Program-made: the position numbers and the translations under genes
Notes under the pieces: model-generated
The model's database searches: none
The model's input: the letters and a program-made list of their open reading frames with translations, nothing else
What the model was told of the DNA's origin: nothing
Shown here: positions 16,246 to 25,026 of the stretch, one piece after another
How the letters are laid out: every line of letters begins with the position of its first letter
Numbering within the stretch: position 1 is the stretch's first letter
Source of the DNA: Chryseobacterium sp. JM1
GTDB taxonomy: Bacteria > Bacteroidota > Bacteroidia > Flavobacteriales > Weeksellaceae
NCBI RefSeq assembly: GCF_000737715.1
Contig: NZ_JPRN01000003.1
Span: 434,001-498,000 of the forward strand
Reading direction: 5' to 3'
Length of the DNA stretch: 64,000 nt

Positions 16246-19200
16246 ATGAAGTTAGCAGAAATATCCATTAAAAGGCCGTCCCTGGTTATCGTATTATTTA
16301 CGATACTTACGCTGGGTGGTTTATTAAGTTACTCCATGATGGGGTACGAGTTGATTCCAAAGTTTGAAACCAATATGGTAACCATTTCTACGGTATATCC
16401 GGGAGCTTCGCCTGCTGAGGTGGAAACTTCGGTAACCCGAAAGATTGAAGATGCCGTGGGTTCCCTGGAAAACGTAAAGAAAGTAGAATCTTCATCATAC
16501 GAAAGTTTATCGGTAATCATGGTTCAGTTGAATACCGGTGCCGATGTAAACTATGCTTTGAATGACGCACAGAGAAAGGTAAATGCTATTCTGGCAGACC
16601 TTCCGGACGATGCAGATCCTCCTTCTCTGCAAAAGTTCTCATTGGATGATCTTCCGATCATGACTTTGAGTATTTCCAGTAACAAGCTGAATAATAAAGA
16701 TCTTTATGACCTTTTAGATAAAAAAATAGAACCTATTTTCTCCCGTGTAAACGGTGTAGCTCAGGTTGACCTTGTAGGTGGACAGGAGAGAGAGATTCAG
16801 GTGAATTTAGATGAAAAGAAAATGCAGGGGTATGGTATTGCTATCGCAGATGTACAGCAGGCCATTCTTTCCTCCAACCTGGATTTCCCGACGGGAGCTT
16901 TGAAGACAAGAACTTCAAGATCTACGATCAGACTTTCCGGTAAGTATAAAAGTGTAGATGAGATGAATAGTCTTGTGGTTTCCAATAAAGATGGAGCTCA
17001 GGTTCGTTTGTCTGATATTGCAACCGTTTTCGATACACAGAAAGATGTGGAGAAAGTGGCAAGATACAACCAGAATTCAACGATTTTACTTCAGGTTAAA
17101 AAACAATCTGATGCCAATGCGGTTTCCGTTTCAGAAGCCATTCAGAAAACAATTGAGAATGTTCAGAAGGATTATAAAACGCAGGCGATTAAAATCAATA
17201 CCGTAGATGACTCAACAGACTTTACACTTGAAGCTGCAGATCACGTAATTTTCGATTTATTCTTAGCGATTATCCTGGTAGCAGTAGTAATGCTGTTGTT
17301 CCTTCATAACATCAGAAACGCATTTATTGTAATGGTTTCTATTCCGATGTCATTGATCGCAACGGTAATTGGAATGTATCTGATGGGGTATACCTTGAAC
17401 CTGATGAGTTTACTTGGACTTTCATTGGTTGTGGGTATTCTTGTGGATGACGCGATTGTAGTACTGGAGAACGTTTACCGTCACATGGAGATGGGGAAAA
17501 GCAGAATCCGGGCAGCTTATGATGGTGCTTCGGAAATTGGATTTACGGTAACCGCTATTACGCTTGTAATCGTGGTGGTATTCTTACCGATCGCGATGAG
17601 TTCAGGATTGGTTGCTGATATCCTTGCGCAGTTCTGTGTCACGGTAGTTATTGCGACATTATTCTCGTTATTAGCATCATTTACCATTATTCCTTGGTTG
17701 TCATCAAGATATGGTAAACTGGTACATTTGACCGGTAAAAATCCATTTGAGAAATTTATCCTTTGGTTTGAAAAGCAATTGGAAAAATTCACACACTGGA
17801 TCACAGGAATTCTGGAATGGGCATTGAAATCTACCTTAAGAAGAGTGATGACCGTAATCGTAACGTTTATTATTTTGATTTCTTCATTCATGTTGGTAGC
17901 TTTCGGATTTATCGGTGGTGAATTCTTCCCTAAAATGGACAGAGGCCAGTTCCTTGTTCAGATGGAATTACCAAAAGATGCTTCCGTAGAAAAAACCAAT
18001 CAGATTACTTTAGCGGTTGAAAGATATCTTAGAAATGATAAAGATGTAGTGGATATGATCACGACAGTTGGTCAGCAGTCATCAGGTTTTGGTGGGGCAC
18101 AGGCTACATTGTATCAGTCAGAAATTCAGGTGATTTTGGTAGATAAATCTGAGCGTAACGAAAGCACAGATATCAAGTCTGCAAAAATCAAGAGAGCTTT
18201 AGAAGAAAAATTCACAGGTGTTGAATTCAAAACGGCACCAATCGGATTAATGGGAGCAGATAATGCACCGATTGAAATGGTAGTAACAGCTCAGGATAAC
18301 GAAACTGCGAATAAAGAAGCGAACAGAATTCTTGAATTGCTTAAAAAAGTTCCAGGTTCTGTAGATGCAGAATTATCTACGGACTCTGGAAGTCCTGAAG
18401 TACAGGTGAATATCGACAGAGATAAAATGGCATCTTTAGGCTTAAATCTTTCCAGTGTAGGAAAAACGATGCAGACTGCATTCAGTGGAAATACAGACGG
18501 AAAATTCAGAGCCGGAGAATATGAATATGATATCAACATCCGTTTTGGTGATGCCAACAGACAGTCCATTGATGATGTAAGAAACCTGATGTTTACAAAC
18601 CCTCAGGGTGAACAGATCAGACTGAGCCAGTTTGCTGATGTAAAAATGGGGTCAGGACCGAGTTTGCTTGAACGTAGAGATAAAGCACCTTCTGTAAAAG
18701 TAAAATCTAAAGTGGTAGGTCGTCCTGTAGGAGACGTTGCCAACGAATGGGCCGCTCAGTTTATGGATAACGAAAAGACCAAACCGGCAGGAGTAAGCTA
18801 TATCTGGAGTGGTGATATGGAAAACCAGACGGAAGGTTTCGGTACGTTAGGAATTGCCTTGATGGCAGCTATCGTATTGGTTTACCTGGTAATGGTTTCA
18901 CTGTATGACTCATTCGTATATCCGTTCGTGGTATTGTTCTCTATTCCTCTGGCATTGATCGGGGTAATGGTTATTCTTGCCATCACCGGAAACTCATTAA
19001 ACATCTTTACGATGCTGGGGATGATCATGTTGATTGGTTTGGTAGCGAAGAACGCGATTATGATTGTCGACTTTGCGAATATGAGAAAAGCAGCCGGGGC
19101 GAATACCCATGATGCTTTGATTCAGGCAAACCACGCCCGTCTTCGTCCGATCCTGATGACAACGATTGCGATGATTTTCGGTATGATCCCGATTGCAATT

Positions 19201-19434
19201 GCAAAAGGCGCAGGAGCAGAGATGAACAACGGATTGGCTTGGGTAATTATCGGTGGTTTGACATCATCATTATTCCTGACACTGATCATTGTACCGGTAG
19301 TATACTCATTATTTGATTCAATTCTAAGAAGAATGGGCAAAGGTGAAAAAGTAGACTACGAAGCTGAAATGAAAGCTGAATACGTACATAAAGAACTAAG
19401 TGAAGACGGATACACTCCGAAACACGTAGAATAA
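16246..19434 (+). CDS. RND efflux pump permease (AcrB/HAE-1 type)
   Basis: A 1062-residue inner-membrane proton-driven pump. The N-terminus MKLAEISIKRPSLVIVLFTI, the duplicated architecture (12 predicted helices, two large periplasmic loops) and the segment GILVDDAIVVLENVYRHME (the conserved helix 4 carrying two aspartates of the proton relay) identify the hydrophobe/amphiphile efflux class. The second half repeats the pattern with GLVAKNAIMIVDFANMRKAA. Length is standard. It ends the tetR-tolC-adaptor-pump operon, followed by a strong terminator. Likely substrates are drugs, dyes, detergents or bile-like compounds, inferred from the class only. Confidence 0.95.
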   Translation: MKLAEISIKRPSLVIVLFTILTLGGLLSYSMMGYELIPKFETNMVTISTVYPGASPAEVETSVTRKIEDAVGSLENVKKVESSSYESLSVIMVQLNTGADVNYALNDAQRKVNAILADLPDDADPPSLQKFSLDDLPIMTLSISSNKLNNKDLYDLLDKKIEPIFSRVNGVAQVDLVGGQEREIQVNLDEKKMQGYGIAIADVQQAILSSNLDFPTGALKTRTSRSTIRLSGKYKSVDEMNSLVVSNKDGAQVRLSDIATVFDTQKDVEKVARYNQNSTILLQVKKQSDANAVSVSEAIQKTIENVQKDYKTQAIKINTVDDSTDFTLEAADHVIFDLFLAIILVAVVMLLFLHNIRNAFIVMVSIPMSLIATVIGMYLMGYTLNLMSLLGLSLVVGILVDDAIVVLENVYRHMEMGKSRIRAAYDGASEIGFTVTAITLVIVVVFLPIAMSSGLVADILAQFCVTVVIATLFSLLASFTIIPWLSSRYGKLVHLTGKNPFEKFILWFEKQLEKFTHWITGILEWALKSTLRRVMTVIVTFIILISSFMLVAFGFIGGEFFPKMDRGQFLVQMELPKDASVEKTNQITLAVERYLRNDKDVVDMITTVGQQSSGFGGAQATLYQSEIQVILVDKSERNESTDIKSAKIKRALEEKFTGVEFKTAPIGLMGADNAPIEMVVTAQDNETANKEANRILELLKKVPGSVDAELSTDSGSPEVQVNIDRDKMASLGLNLSSVGKTMQTAFSGNTDGKFRAGEYEYDINIRFGDANRQSIDDVRNLMFTNPQGEQIRLSQFADVKMGSGPSLLERRDKAPSVKVKSKVVGRPVGDVANEWAAQFMDNEKTKPAGVSYIWSGDMENQTEGFGTLGIALMAAIVLVYLVMVSLYDSFVYPFVVLFSIPLALIGVMVILAITGNSLNIFTMLGMIMLIGLVAKNAIMIVDFANMRKAAGANTHDALIQANHARLRPILMTTIAMIFGMIPIAIAKGAGAEMNNGLAWVIIGGLTSSLFLTLIIVPVVYSLFDSILRRMGKGEKVDYEAEMKAEYVHKELSEDGYTPKHVE

Positions 19435-19455
19435 TATTACAACCTTAATTAACCT

Positions 19456-19487
19456 AAAAGCGCATCAGAAATCTGATGCGCTTTTTT
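19456..19487 (+). terminator. Terminator of the RND efflux operon
   Basis: AAAAGCGCATCAGA and TCTGATGCGCTTTT form a perfect 14-bp inverted repeat followed by TT, 21 nt past the pump stop codon. Confidence 0.92.
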
Positions 19488-19591
19488 ATTTTCGAAGTAT
19501 TTTCATCTATTTTTTAACGCAAATCTAATATTATAAGAAGTATAAAGAGAGAATTAATCTAATTGATTCTGATGTAGACAAATTGCTTGAA

Positions 19592-19670
19592 ATTTCACGC
19601 AGATTAAACAGATAACGCAGATTTTTAGGTTTACTAATCTGCTATATCAGAATCATCTGCGAGAGCGAAA
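19592..19670. repeat. Dispersed CGCAGATT-type intergenic repeat
   Basis: The sequence carries CACGCAGATTAAACAGATAA, CGCAGATTTTTAGG and, further on, facing copies AATCTGC and ATCATCTGCGAGAG. Similar wording occurs at 5475-5500 and 5651-5690 (CGCAGATTTCGCGGATGA) and at 47312-47340 (ATCTGTTCAATCTGCGAGAG). It is non-coding, and the gap 19488-19687 holds nothing else. Confidence 0.5.
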
Positions 19671-19687
19671 AAATAATATTTATGCAC

Positions 19688-19722
19688 AAAAAAAGCTTCC
19701 AGAATCAACTGAAAGCCTTTAT
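19688..19722 (-). terminator. Probable terminator after the J/KTSC gene
   Basis: On the minus strand AAAGGCTTTCAG pairs imperfectly with CTGGAAGCTTTT and is followed by a run of T, about 20 nt past the stop of the gene at 19742. Confidence 0.5.
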
Positions 19723-19741
19723 TTATCTTATATGTGGAGAA

Positions 19742-20188
19742 TTAATCTACCATCGCCTCACCGGCTTTTCTGTAGACGAAACTTCCGTAAATGTGTCTTC
19801 TTGCAAAACGGCTTGGCGAATCAGCATTCACCATTTTGATATACGTGTTTTTTGGAACCCCAATATATTCGTACATATTTCCGTTCAGGTGCTGAACTTT
19901 CAAAACTGCCTTTTCAAGATAAAAATCCTGAATATTAGATTTTGTAATCGTTTCCGTGTATTCCTCTTTATATTTTTCCTGTGTTTCCTGATTGATGCTT
20001 ACCAGGAAATGGTATGCTTCAATCACAGCTTTACTTTTTTCTTCTGCTTCCAGTTTCCCGGCTTCGTCGTCAATAAATTTATCAGGATGCGAATCTTTCA
20101 TCGTATTTCTGTAAATTGTCTTTAATTCCTTTAAAGTAACGGTCTTATCAACATTAAGAAGCTTTCTGTATTCGCCTAATTTTTTCAT
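19742..20188 (-). CDS. J-domain protein with C-terminal KTSC domain
   Basis: A 148-residue cytoplasmic protein. The first about 75 residues resemble a J domain: VDKTVTLKELKTIYRNTMKD followed by SHPDKF, which holds the HPD tripeptide needed to stimulate Hsp70 ATPase. The last about 60 residues (NGNMYEYIGVPKNTYIKMVN, then ADSPSRFARRHIYGSF) match the KTSC domain, a small module of unclear function found in many bacteria and phages. The fusion suggests an Hsp70 co-chaperone aimed at a specific client or nucleic acid. No neighbour points to a partner. The domain calls are from motif recognition. Confidence 0.75.
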   Translation of the reverse strand: MKKLGEYRKLLNVDKTVTLKELKTIYRNTMKDSHPDKFIDDEAGKLEAEEKSKAVIEAYHFLVSINQETQEKYKEEYTETITKSNIQDFYLEKAVLKVQHLNGNMYEYIGVPKNTYIKMVNADSPSRFARRHIYGSFVYRKAGEAMVD

Positions 20189-20395
20189 AACTGTAAATCC
20201 TTATTTCGGGGTGCAAAATTAAGTAATTAAATTCAAAAAATCATAACTTATTCATTATTAATTTATTTGACACTTAAAAAACAGGTAATTATCAAATGTT
20301 TTTTCGTTTTTAAGAGGATAAATCGTTGGTAGCTAAAGATAATAGACCCAAGAATGTATAAGAGTTTTGATGTAATTTTATTTCTTTCAGGTAAA

Positions 20396-20690
20396 TTTTG
20401 GCTAAAGCCGGATCAATAATTTCTTTCATGATAATGGGCTAAAGCCCATTTCTATTGAATTGGGAGAACCTTATTTATTCTTTCCGTCCGCTTAGTCAAT
20501 CAATTTGAAAAATTGATTCCTCTTTGTTTTACTTAAATCAACAGAATGAATCTTGAACCTTTGCGTCTAAAAATCTCATTCAGATTGAACCGATCCAACT
20601 GGTTTTCAGAAACTATTAGAAATTCAATAGGGGCGGGCTTTAGCCTGCCCGATCGTTATGATTCAAACAAAAAACGGCTTTAGCCAAAAC
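20396..20690. repeat. Inverted pair of GGCTTTAGCC repeats
   Basis: The left unit (20396-20462) begins TTTTGGCTAAAGCCG and ends near TTTCTATTGAATT. The right unit (20621-20690) begins AATTCAATAGGGGCGGGCTT and ends CGGCTTTAGCCAAAA. The two units are reverse complements in plan, making a roughly 295-bp element with inverted ends. Between them is a separate motif, CGCTTAGTC (20489-20497), followed by a perfect AATCAATTT/AAATTGATT hairpin. A third unit lies at 22063-22136. The gap 20189-20736 shows no gene. Confidence 0.75.
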
Positions 20691-20692
20691 AT

Positions 20693-20717
20693 AAAAAAAC
20701 AGGAAAATATCCTGTTT
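20693..20717 (-). terminator. Terminator after the SDR gene
   Basis: AAACAGGA and TCCTGTTT form the stem. On the minus strand the stem is followed by TTTTATG. It sits 20 nt past the SDR stop, directly against the GGCTTTAGCC repeat. Confidence 0.75.
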
Positions 20718-20736
20718 AATTAAATTTGAAAAACTT

Positions 20737-21468
20737 CTACCACGCAATTTCCAATCCATCACCGAAAAACTTTCCGGATGGACCATCTTGATCAATCGTT
20801 GCGTATTTTATAATGGCTTTCGTTCCCTGTTCTACGGTCTGATATCCTGTATATCCGTTAAGATCCGTTGCCGTAAATCCTGGATTCACACTGTTGATTT
20901 TGAAATGGGTATCTTTCAGTTCATAGGCAAGCATTACAGTAAAAGTATTGACAGCTGTTTTCGAACTGCAATAGGCCGTAAGTTTTACGTCATAAAATTC
21001 ATAATCAGGATTACTGTGATTGGTTAGAGATCCAAGGTCGCTCGAAACATTGACGATTCTGGGCTCATCAGATTTTTTCATCAGATCCAGGAAATGCTGT
21101 GTCACCTGAATAACACCAAAGAAGTTGGTTTCATAAACAGTACGCAGATTGTCCAATGAGATACTGGAAGCATTTTGAGGCATTTCTCCCGTAATTCCTG
21201 CATTATTGATAAGGACATCAAGTTTTGAAATTTTTGCTCCGAGTTCTTCTCTGGCGTGCTGAACGGAGAGTAAATTGGTTACATCAATCTCCAGCAGGTC
21301 AATATCATTAAACCCTGTCTTTTTAAGCTCTTCGACAGCTTTTAAACCTCTCTCGTGATCTCTGCTGCCGATGAAAACAAAATATCCAAGCTGTAAAAGC
21401 TGTCTCGCCGTTTCAAAACCTATTCCTTTATTGGCCCCTGTAATTAAAGCCGTTTTCTTTGTTGTCAT
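20737..21468 (-). CDS. Short-chain dehydrogenase/reductase (classical SDR)
   Basis: A 243-residue NAD(P)-dependent oxidoreductase. The Rossmann motif is ALITGANKGIGFETARQLLQ (TGxxxGIG), followed by LINNAGITGEMP and the active-site Ser (VNVSSDLGSL) with a YxxxK-like motif (YDVKLTAYCSSKTAV). It most resembles carbonyl-reductase-like SDRs of bacteria. The start is the ATG at 21468; an in-frame TTG at 21495 gives nine extra residues but looks less likely. An HTH-only AraC-type regulator lies 95 nt upstream in the same direction and may control it. The substrate is unknown. Confidence 0.9.
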   Translation of the reverse strand: MTTKKTALITGANKGIGFETARQLLQLGYFVFIGSRDHERGLKAVEELKKTGFNDIDLLEIDVTNLLSVQHAREELGAKISKLDVLINNAGITGEMPQNASSISLDNLRTVYETNFFGVIQVTQHFLDLMKKSDEPRIVNVSSDLGSLTNHSNPDYEFYDVKLTAYCSSKTAVNTFTVMLAYELKDTHFKINSVNPGFTATDLNGYTGYQTVEQGTKAIIKYATIDQDGPSGKFFGDGLEIAW

Positions 21469-21562
21469 AATTTCTGTTGTTAAATGATAGAGCAAAAATA
21501 GAAAGTGTATGACAGGGAAAATGGTGACCTTTTCTGTTTAAATGGTAACCTTTTCTGTTTTT

Positions 21563-21943
21563 TTAACCTGAGTGGTTTTCATTTCTGAATTCTTTGGGCG
21601 TTTTGCCTGTAAATCGTTTGAAAAATTTCGTGAAATTGGATGGGTCATAATCTAAAATTCTTGCAATTTCACTAATGGGTTTGTTGGTGTTCACAATCAG
21701 ATCCTTAGAAATAATAACCAGTTTTTCTTCATATACGGCGCAGGGCGACTTTCCCAGAACATCTTTAATCGTATCACTTAAATGATTGGGGTTGATAAAC
21801 AGCAGGTCTGCAAACTCATTGATTTCATAAGCGGTTTCAACCTGCCCTGACACAAGTTCGTCTAAATGTTTATCCAGTTCAGAAACAAACTGACTGGCTA
21901 TTTCTGACTGTCTTAAAGAAATACTTTTGTCCTGCTTTTTCAT
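21563..21943 (-). CDS. AraC-type HTH-only transcriptional regulator
   Basis: A 126-residue protein that consists almost only of an AraC/XylS DNA-binding domain. The first HTH is near residues 42-65 (INEFADLLFINPNHLSDTIK) and the second near 88-115 (PISEIARILDYDPSNFTKFF), ending in KRFTGKTPKEFRN. The usual N-terminal effector domain is absent. No frame upstream looks like it was lost, so the short form is probably natural. It is cotranscribed with or adjacent to the SDR gene downstream, its likely target. Confidence 0.85.
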   Translation of the reverse strand: MKKQDKSISLRQSEIASQFVSELDKHLDELVSGQVETAYEINEFADLLFINPNHLSDTIKDVLGKSPCAVYEEKLVIISKDLIVNTNKPISEIARILDYDPSNFTKFFKRFTGKTPKEFRNENHSG

Positions 21944-22062
21944 TAAAATCGTGAAAAAATAATATTCAAAATTATTGAATTAAATTGATTCTATAACTTA
22001 AATAACTGGGTTTGTCTTCCTATTCTGAAATTTGAAGTTTACAATTATTAAACTGGCATTTG

Positions 22063-22136
22063 GCAGAAATTCAATAAGAGTGGGCTCTAGCCCGTTCACT
22101 CACCATTGTTCCATTAAAAAGGCTTTAGCCAAAACA
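22063..22136. repeat. Third GGCTTTAGCC-type repeat unit
   Basis: It runs from AATTCAATAAGAGTGGGCTC through TAGCCC to AGGCTTTAGCCAAAACATAA, matching the right unit at 20621-20690 in order and orientation. Like that unit, it abuts the terminator of a minus-strand gene (metE). It fills most of the gap 21944-22186. Confidence 0.7.
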
Positions 22137-22164
22137 TAAAAAGCAGGAGTCAAAACTCCTGCTT
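22137..22164 (-). terminator. Terminator after metE
   Basis: AAGCAGGAGT and ACTCCTGCTT form a perfect 10-bp stem with a 4-nt loop. On the minus strand it is followed by TTTATG, 23 nt past the metE stop. Confidence 0.85.
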
Positions 22165-22186
22165 ATAAATTGTAATAATCAATTCT

Positions 22187-24508
22187 TTAGCTTTCCTGCA
22201 ACACATAAGCTGCAGCAGCTTCTCTTGATGCTTCTACCATCGCAATCAATGCTTTTTCTGTTTCATCCCAATGACGGGTTTTCAAGCCACAATCCGGATT
22301 AACCCAAAGCTGCTGAGCCGGAATAACGGCTTGGGCTTTTCTCAATAAATGGATCATTTCTTCTTTTGAAGGGACTCTCGGTGAGTGAATGTCATAAACT
22401 CCCGGGCCAATCTCATTCGGATATTTGAAATCTGCAAAGGCCTGAAGCAATTCCATCTGGCTTCTGGAGCATTCTATGGTAATCACATCGGCATCCATAT
22501 CGGCAATATTCTGAATGATATCATTGAATTCGGAGTAGCACATATGGGTATGAATCTGCGTTGTATCTTCAACACCCGAAGCTGAAATTCTGAAAGCTTC
22601 TACCGCCCATTCCAGATACTGCTGCCATTCAGATCTTCTAAGTGGAAGTCCTTCTCTGATAGCGGGTTCATCAATCTGAATAATTCTGATACCTGCTTTT
22701 TCCAAGTCGTTAACCTCATCACGGATGGCTAATGCAATCTGTTTGCAGGTTACGGATCTTGGCTGATCATCACGGACAAAAGACCATTGCAGGATCGTTA
22801 CCGGACCGGTAAGCATTCCTTTTACCCATTTTTGAGTAAGTGATTGAGCGTATTGAGACCAGTAAACCGTCATAGGATGTGGTCGGTGAACATCTCCATA
22901 AATTACCGGAGGTTTTACACAGCGGCTTCCGTAGCTCTGAACCCATCCGTTTTGAGTAAAGGCGAATCCGGCAAGCTGTTCGCCAAAATATTCCACCATA
23001 TCATTTCGCTCAAATTCACCATGAACCAATACATCGATGCCGATTTCTTCCTGCCAGCGGATGGTTCTTTCCGTTTCTTTTTTAAGCAGGTCATCATATT
23101 GTTCGGCAGTCAGTTCGCCTTTTTTGAATTTCGATCTCCAGGCTCTTACTTCCTTAGTTTGAGGAAAAGAACCGATAGTCGTTGTCGGGAATAGAGGAAG
23201 CTGAAGAACATTCTGCTGATTCTCTTTTCTTATGCTGAAAGGATTTTTTCTCTGTGCATCATTTTCAGTAGTAATATCAACACGGTCTTTGACGGCCTGA
23301 TTGTGGATCAGGGATGAAATTTTGCGGTTGTCAATCGCTTTTTTATTTTCTGCAAACTGTTGCAAGGCTTGGTAATCTGCTTTTCCGGCAGCCAGTTTTT
23401 TTAAAGCGACCACTTCATGAACCTTTTGTTTGGCGAAAGCCATCCACTGTTTGATCTCAGGAGATAATGTGTTTTCATTGGTTTCCAGATCAAGGTCGAA
23501 AGGAGAGTGGAGCAGGGAGCATGACGGAGCGATGAAAACCCTGTCGGATCCAATGGCATTGACCGCTTTCTCAATGAATCCCAATGACCTTTCAAAATCA
23601 TTCTTCCAGATATTTCTTCCGTCTACCACTCCTAAGGATAAACTCAGTGTCTGTGGAATAGCATTTAAAACATCATCCAACTGCTCAGGAGAACGAACCA
23701 AATCAATGTGTAATACATCAACCGGAAGCGAAGAGGCCAATGTAAGATTATCTTTTAAACCTTCAAAATAAGTAGCAACGATAAATTTCAGATCTGGAAA
23801 CTGATTTCTGATTTCGCTGTAAACCGATTGATAGATTTCTTTTGCTTTTTCAGTAAGGTCCAGTCCTAAAAACGGTTCGTCAAACTGTATCCATTGAGCA
23901 CCGTGGTTCTCAAGTTCTTTTAAAATTTCAATATATACCGGAAGAAGATTATGGATTAAATCTAGCTTATCAAACCCTTCTTCTTTCTCTTTTCCCAGGA
24001 GAAGATAAGTAAGTGGCCCGATGATGACAGGTTTTGCATTCACTCCGGCTTGTTTTGCACTGATAAATTCAGTAATAATCTTTTGGGAAAACAATCTGAA
24101 CGGCTGGTTTTTTTGGAATTCCGGAACAATGTAATGGTAATTGGTATCGAACCATTTCGTCATTTCCATCGCAGTGATATCAAGGTCATCTTTCTGATAC
24201 CCTCTTGCCATGGCAAAATACAGATCAAGTTCTGAGGCAGATTTTCTGGCAGCAACTTCCTGATAACGCTCAGGAATGGCACCGACAGTCAGCGTCATAT
24301 CCAAAACCTGGTCATAAAAAGAAAAATCGTTACAGGGAATAAGATCGATTCCTGCTTCCTGCTGAAGTTTCCAGTTTTGCAGGCTGATGTTTTTTCCGGT
24401 TTCCCGAAGTTCATTCAATGATGTTTTGCCTGACCAATATTGCTCGCAGGCTTTTTTGAGTTCTCTGTGGCGGCCAATACGCGGGCTGCCAAGTAGGTGC
24501 GTTTGCAT
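22187..24508 (-). CDS. metE: Cobalamin-independent methionine synthase
   Basis: A 773-residue cytoplasmic enzyme that methylates homocysteine with 5-methyltetrahydropteroyl-triglutamate, the last step of methionine synthesis. The N-terminal half begins QTHLLGSPRIGRHRELKKAC. The C-terminal catalytic half (TTTIGSFPQTKEVRAWRSKF onward) holds the zinc ligands in IHTHMCYSEF, ITIECSRS and NPDCGLKTRHW. Length is as expected. A cobalamin riboswitch lies in the same orientation upstream, so expression should fall when B12 is plentiful and a B12-dependent MetH can take over. An AsnC-type regulator is divergent. Confidence 0.97.
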   Translation of the reverse strand: MQTHLLGSPRIGRHRELKKACEQYWSGKTSLNELRETGKNISLQNWKLQQEAGIDLIPCNDFSFYDQVLDMTLTVGAIPERYQEVAARKSASELDLYFAMARGYQKDDLDITAMEMTKWFDTNYHYIVPEFQKNQPFRLFSQKIITEFISAKQAGVNAKPVIIGPLTYLLLGKEKEEGFDKLDLIHNLLPVYIEILKELENHGAQWIQFDEPFLGLDLTEKAKEIYQSVYSEIRNQFPDLKFIVATYFEGLKDNLTLASSLPVDVLHIDLVRSPEQLDDVLNAIPQTLSLSLGVVDGRNIWKNDFERSLGFIEKAVNAIGSDRVFIAPSCSLLHSPFDLDLETNENTLSPEIKQWMAFAKQKVHEVVALKKLAAGKADYQALQQFAENKKAIDNRKISSLIHNQAVKDRVDITTENDAQRKNPFSIRKENQQNVLQLPLFPTTTIGSFPQTKEVRAWRSKFKKGELTAEQYDDLLKKETERTIRWQEEIGIDVLVHGEFERNDMVEYFGEQLAGFAFTQNGWVQSYGSRCVKPPVIYGDVHRPHPMTVYWSQYAQSLTQKWVKGMLTGPVTILQWSFVRDDQPRSVTCKQIALAIRDEVNDLEKAGIRIIQIDEPAIREGLPLRRSEWQQYLEWAVEAFRISASGVEDTTQIHTHMCYSEFNDIIQNIADMDADVITIECSRSQMELLQAFADFKYPNEIGPGVYDIHSPRVPSKEEMIHLLRKAQAVIPAQQLWVNPDCGLKTRHWDETEKALIAMVEASREAAAAYVLQES

Positions 24509-24689
24509 GTTCTTACACTTTTAAATTAAACAATAATGATGGTAAAAGCTCTTTTAGAATGCTTCGCAATGCTGCCGGGAAAGAATGTTGAGGATAAAGA
24601 GATACAATAAGGACGTAATTTTCCTGCTAACAGGAACGTTCAAAAAAAGTATCATCTGTATGACCCAAAGCTTCAGACCGCGAAAGCAT

Positions 24690-24870
24690 TGTCAATTCAG
24701 ACTAGGCAGGTCTCCTGACTTGTAACGGTTTTCATCATCCTTCCCGCTTTAGCAGTGGATATTCATGGATAAAAACCTTTGGTGTGTTACTTACAGTTGC
24801 GCGACAGCTCGTGATTTTCACACGATTCCCTATTAATCTACGTTATGTAAAACCTCTTCTGTTTGATGAA
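24690..24870 (-). ncRNA. Cobalamin (adenosylcobalamin-type) riboswitch upstream of metE
   Basis: Read on the minus strand, the conserved core appears in order. AGGGAATCGTGTGAAAATCA is followed by CTGTCGCGCAACTGTAAGT (within 24789-24808), variable hairpins, and then the B12 box AGTCAGGAGACCTGCC (24705-24720). About 180 nt separate it from the metE ATG. That spacer holds a small hairpin (TTCCTG with CAGGAA, 24621-24636) that could belong to the expression platform. Orientation and target fit B12-repressed metE. The mechanism of control was not determined. Confidence 0.93.
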
Positions 24871-24976
24871 GGATGTTAAAGAACAAAATCTGGGCTAAAG
24901 GTATTGATTAAAGTGAATTGATTGGTTGAATTGAATAAAATAAGAATATAATTTGGTTTGAAATTAATTTAAAAGC

Positions 24977-25025
24977 GAATTATTCTGTAAATTTGAAAAA
25001 CATAATCCCAAAAAGAATATTATTC
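24977..25025 (+). promoter_or_regulatory. Promoter and palindromic sites of the asnC-type gene
   Basis: Palindromes GAATTATTC (24977-24985) and GAATATTATTC (25015-25025) both continue as TCTGT and flank a -7-like TAAATTTG (24988-24995). The second ends one base before the GTG start. The layout suggests autoregulation by the Lrp/AsnC protein. No good -33 was found. Confidence 0.5.
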
Positions 25026-25026
25026 T

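Noticed and set aside
17517..17891. Minus-strand open frame inside the RND pump gene
   Set aside because: Antisense shadow of transmembrane codons; no independent start or homology.
19682..20125. Plus-strand open frame of 147 codons
   Set aside because: It lies antisense to the J/KTSC gene, is rich in Phe and Cys as expected of a shadow frame, and resembles no protein.
24509..24689. Second riboswitch or small gene between metE and the B12 riboswitch
   Set aside because: Only a small hairpin is present; it is better explained as part of the expression platform or spacer.
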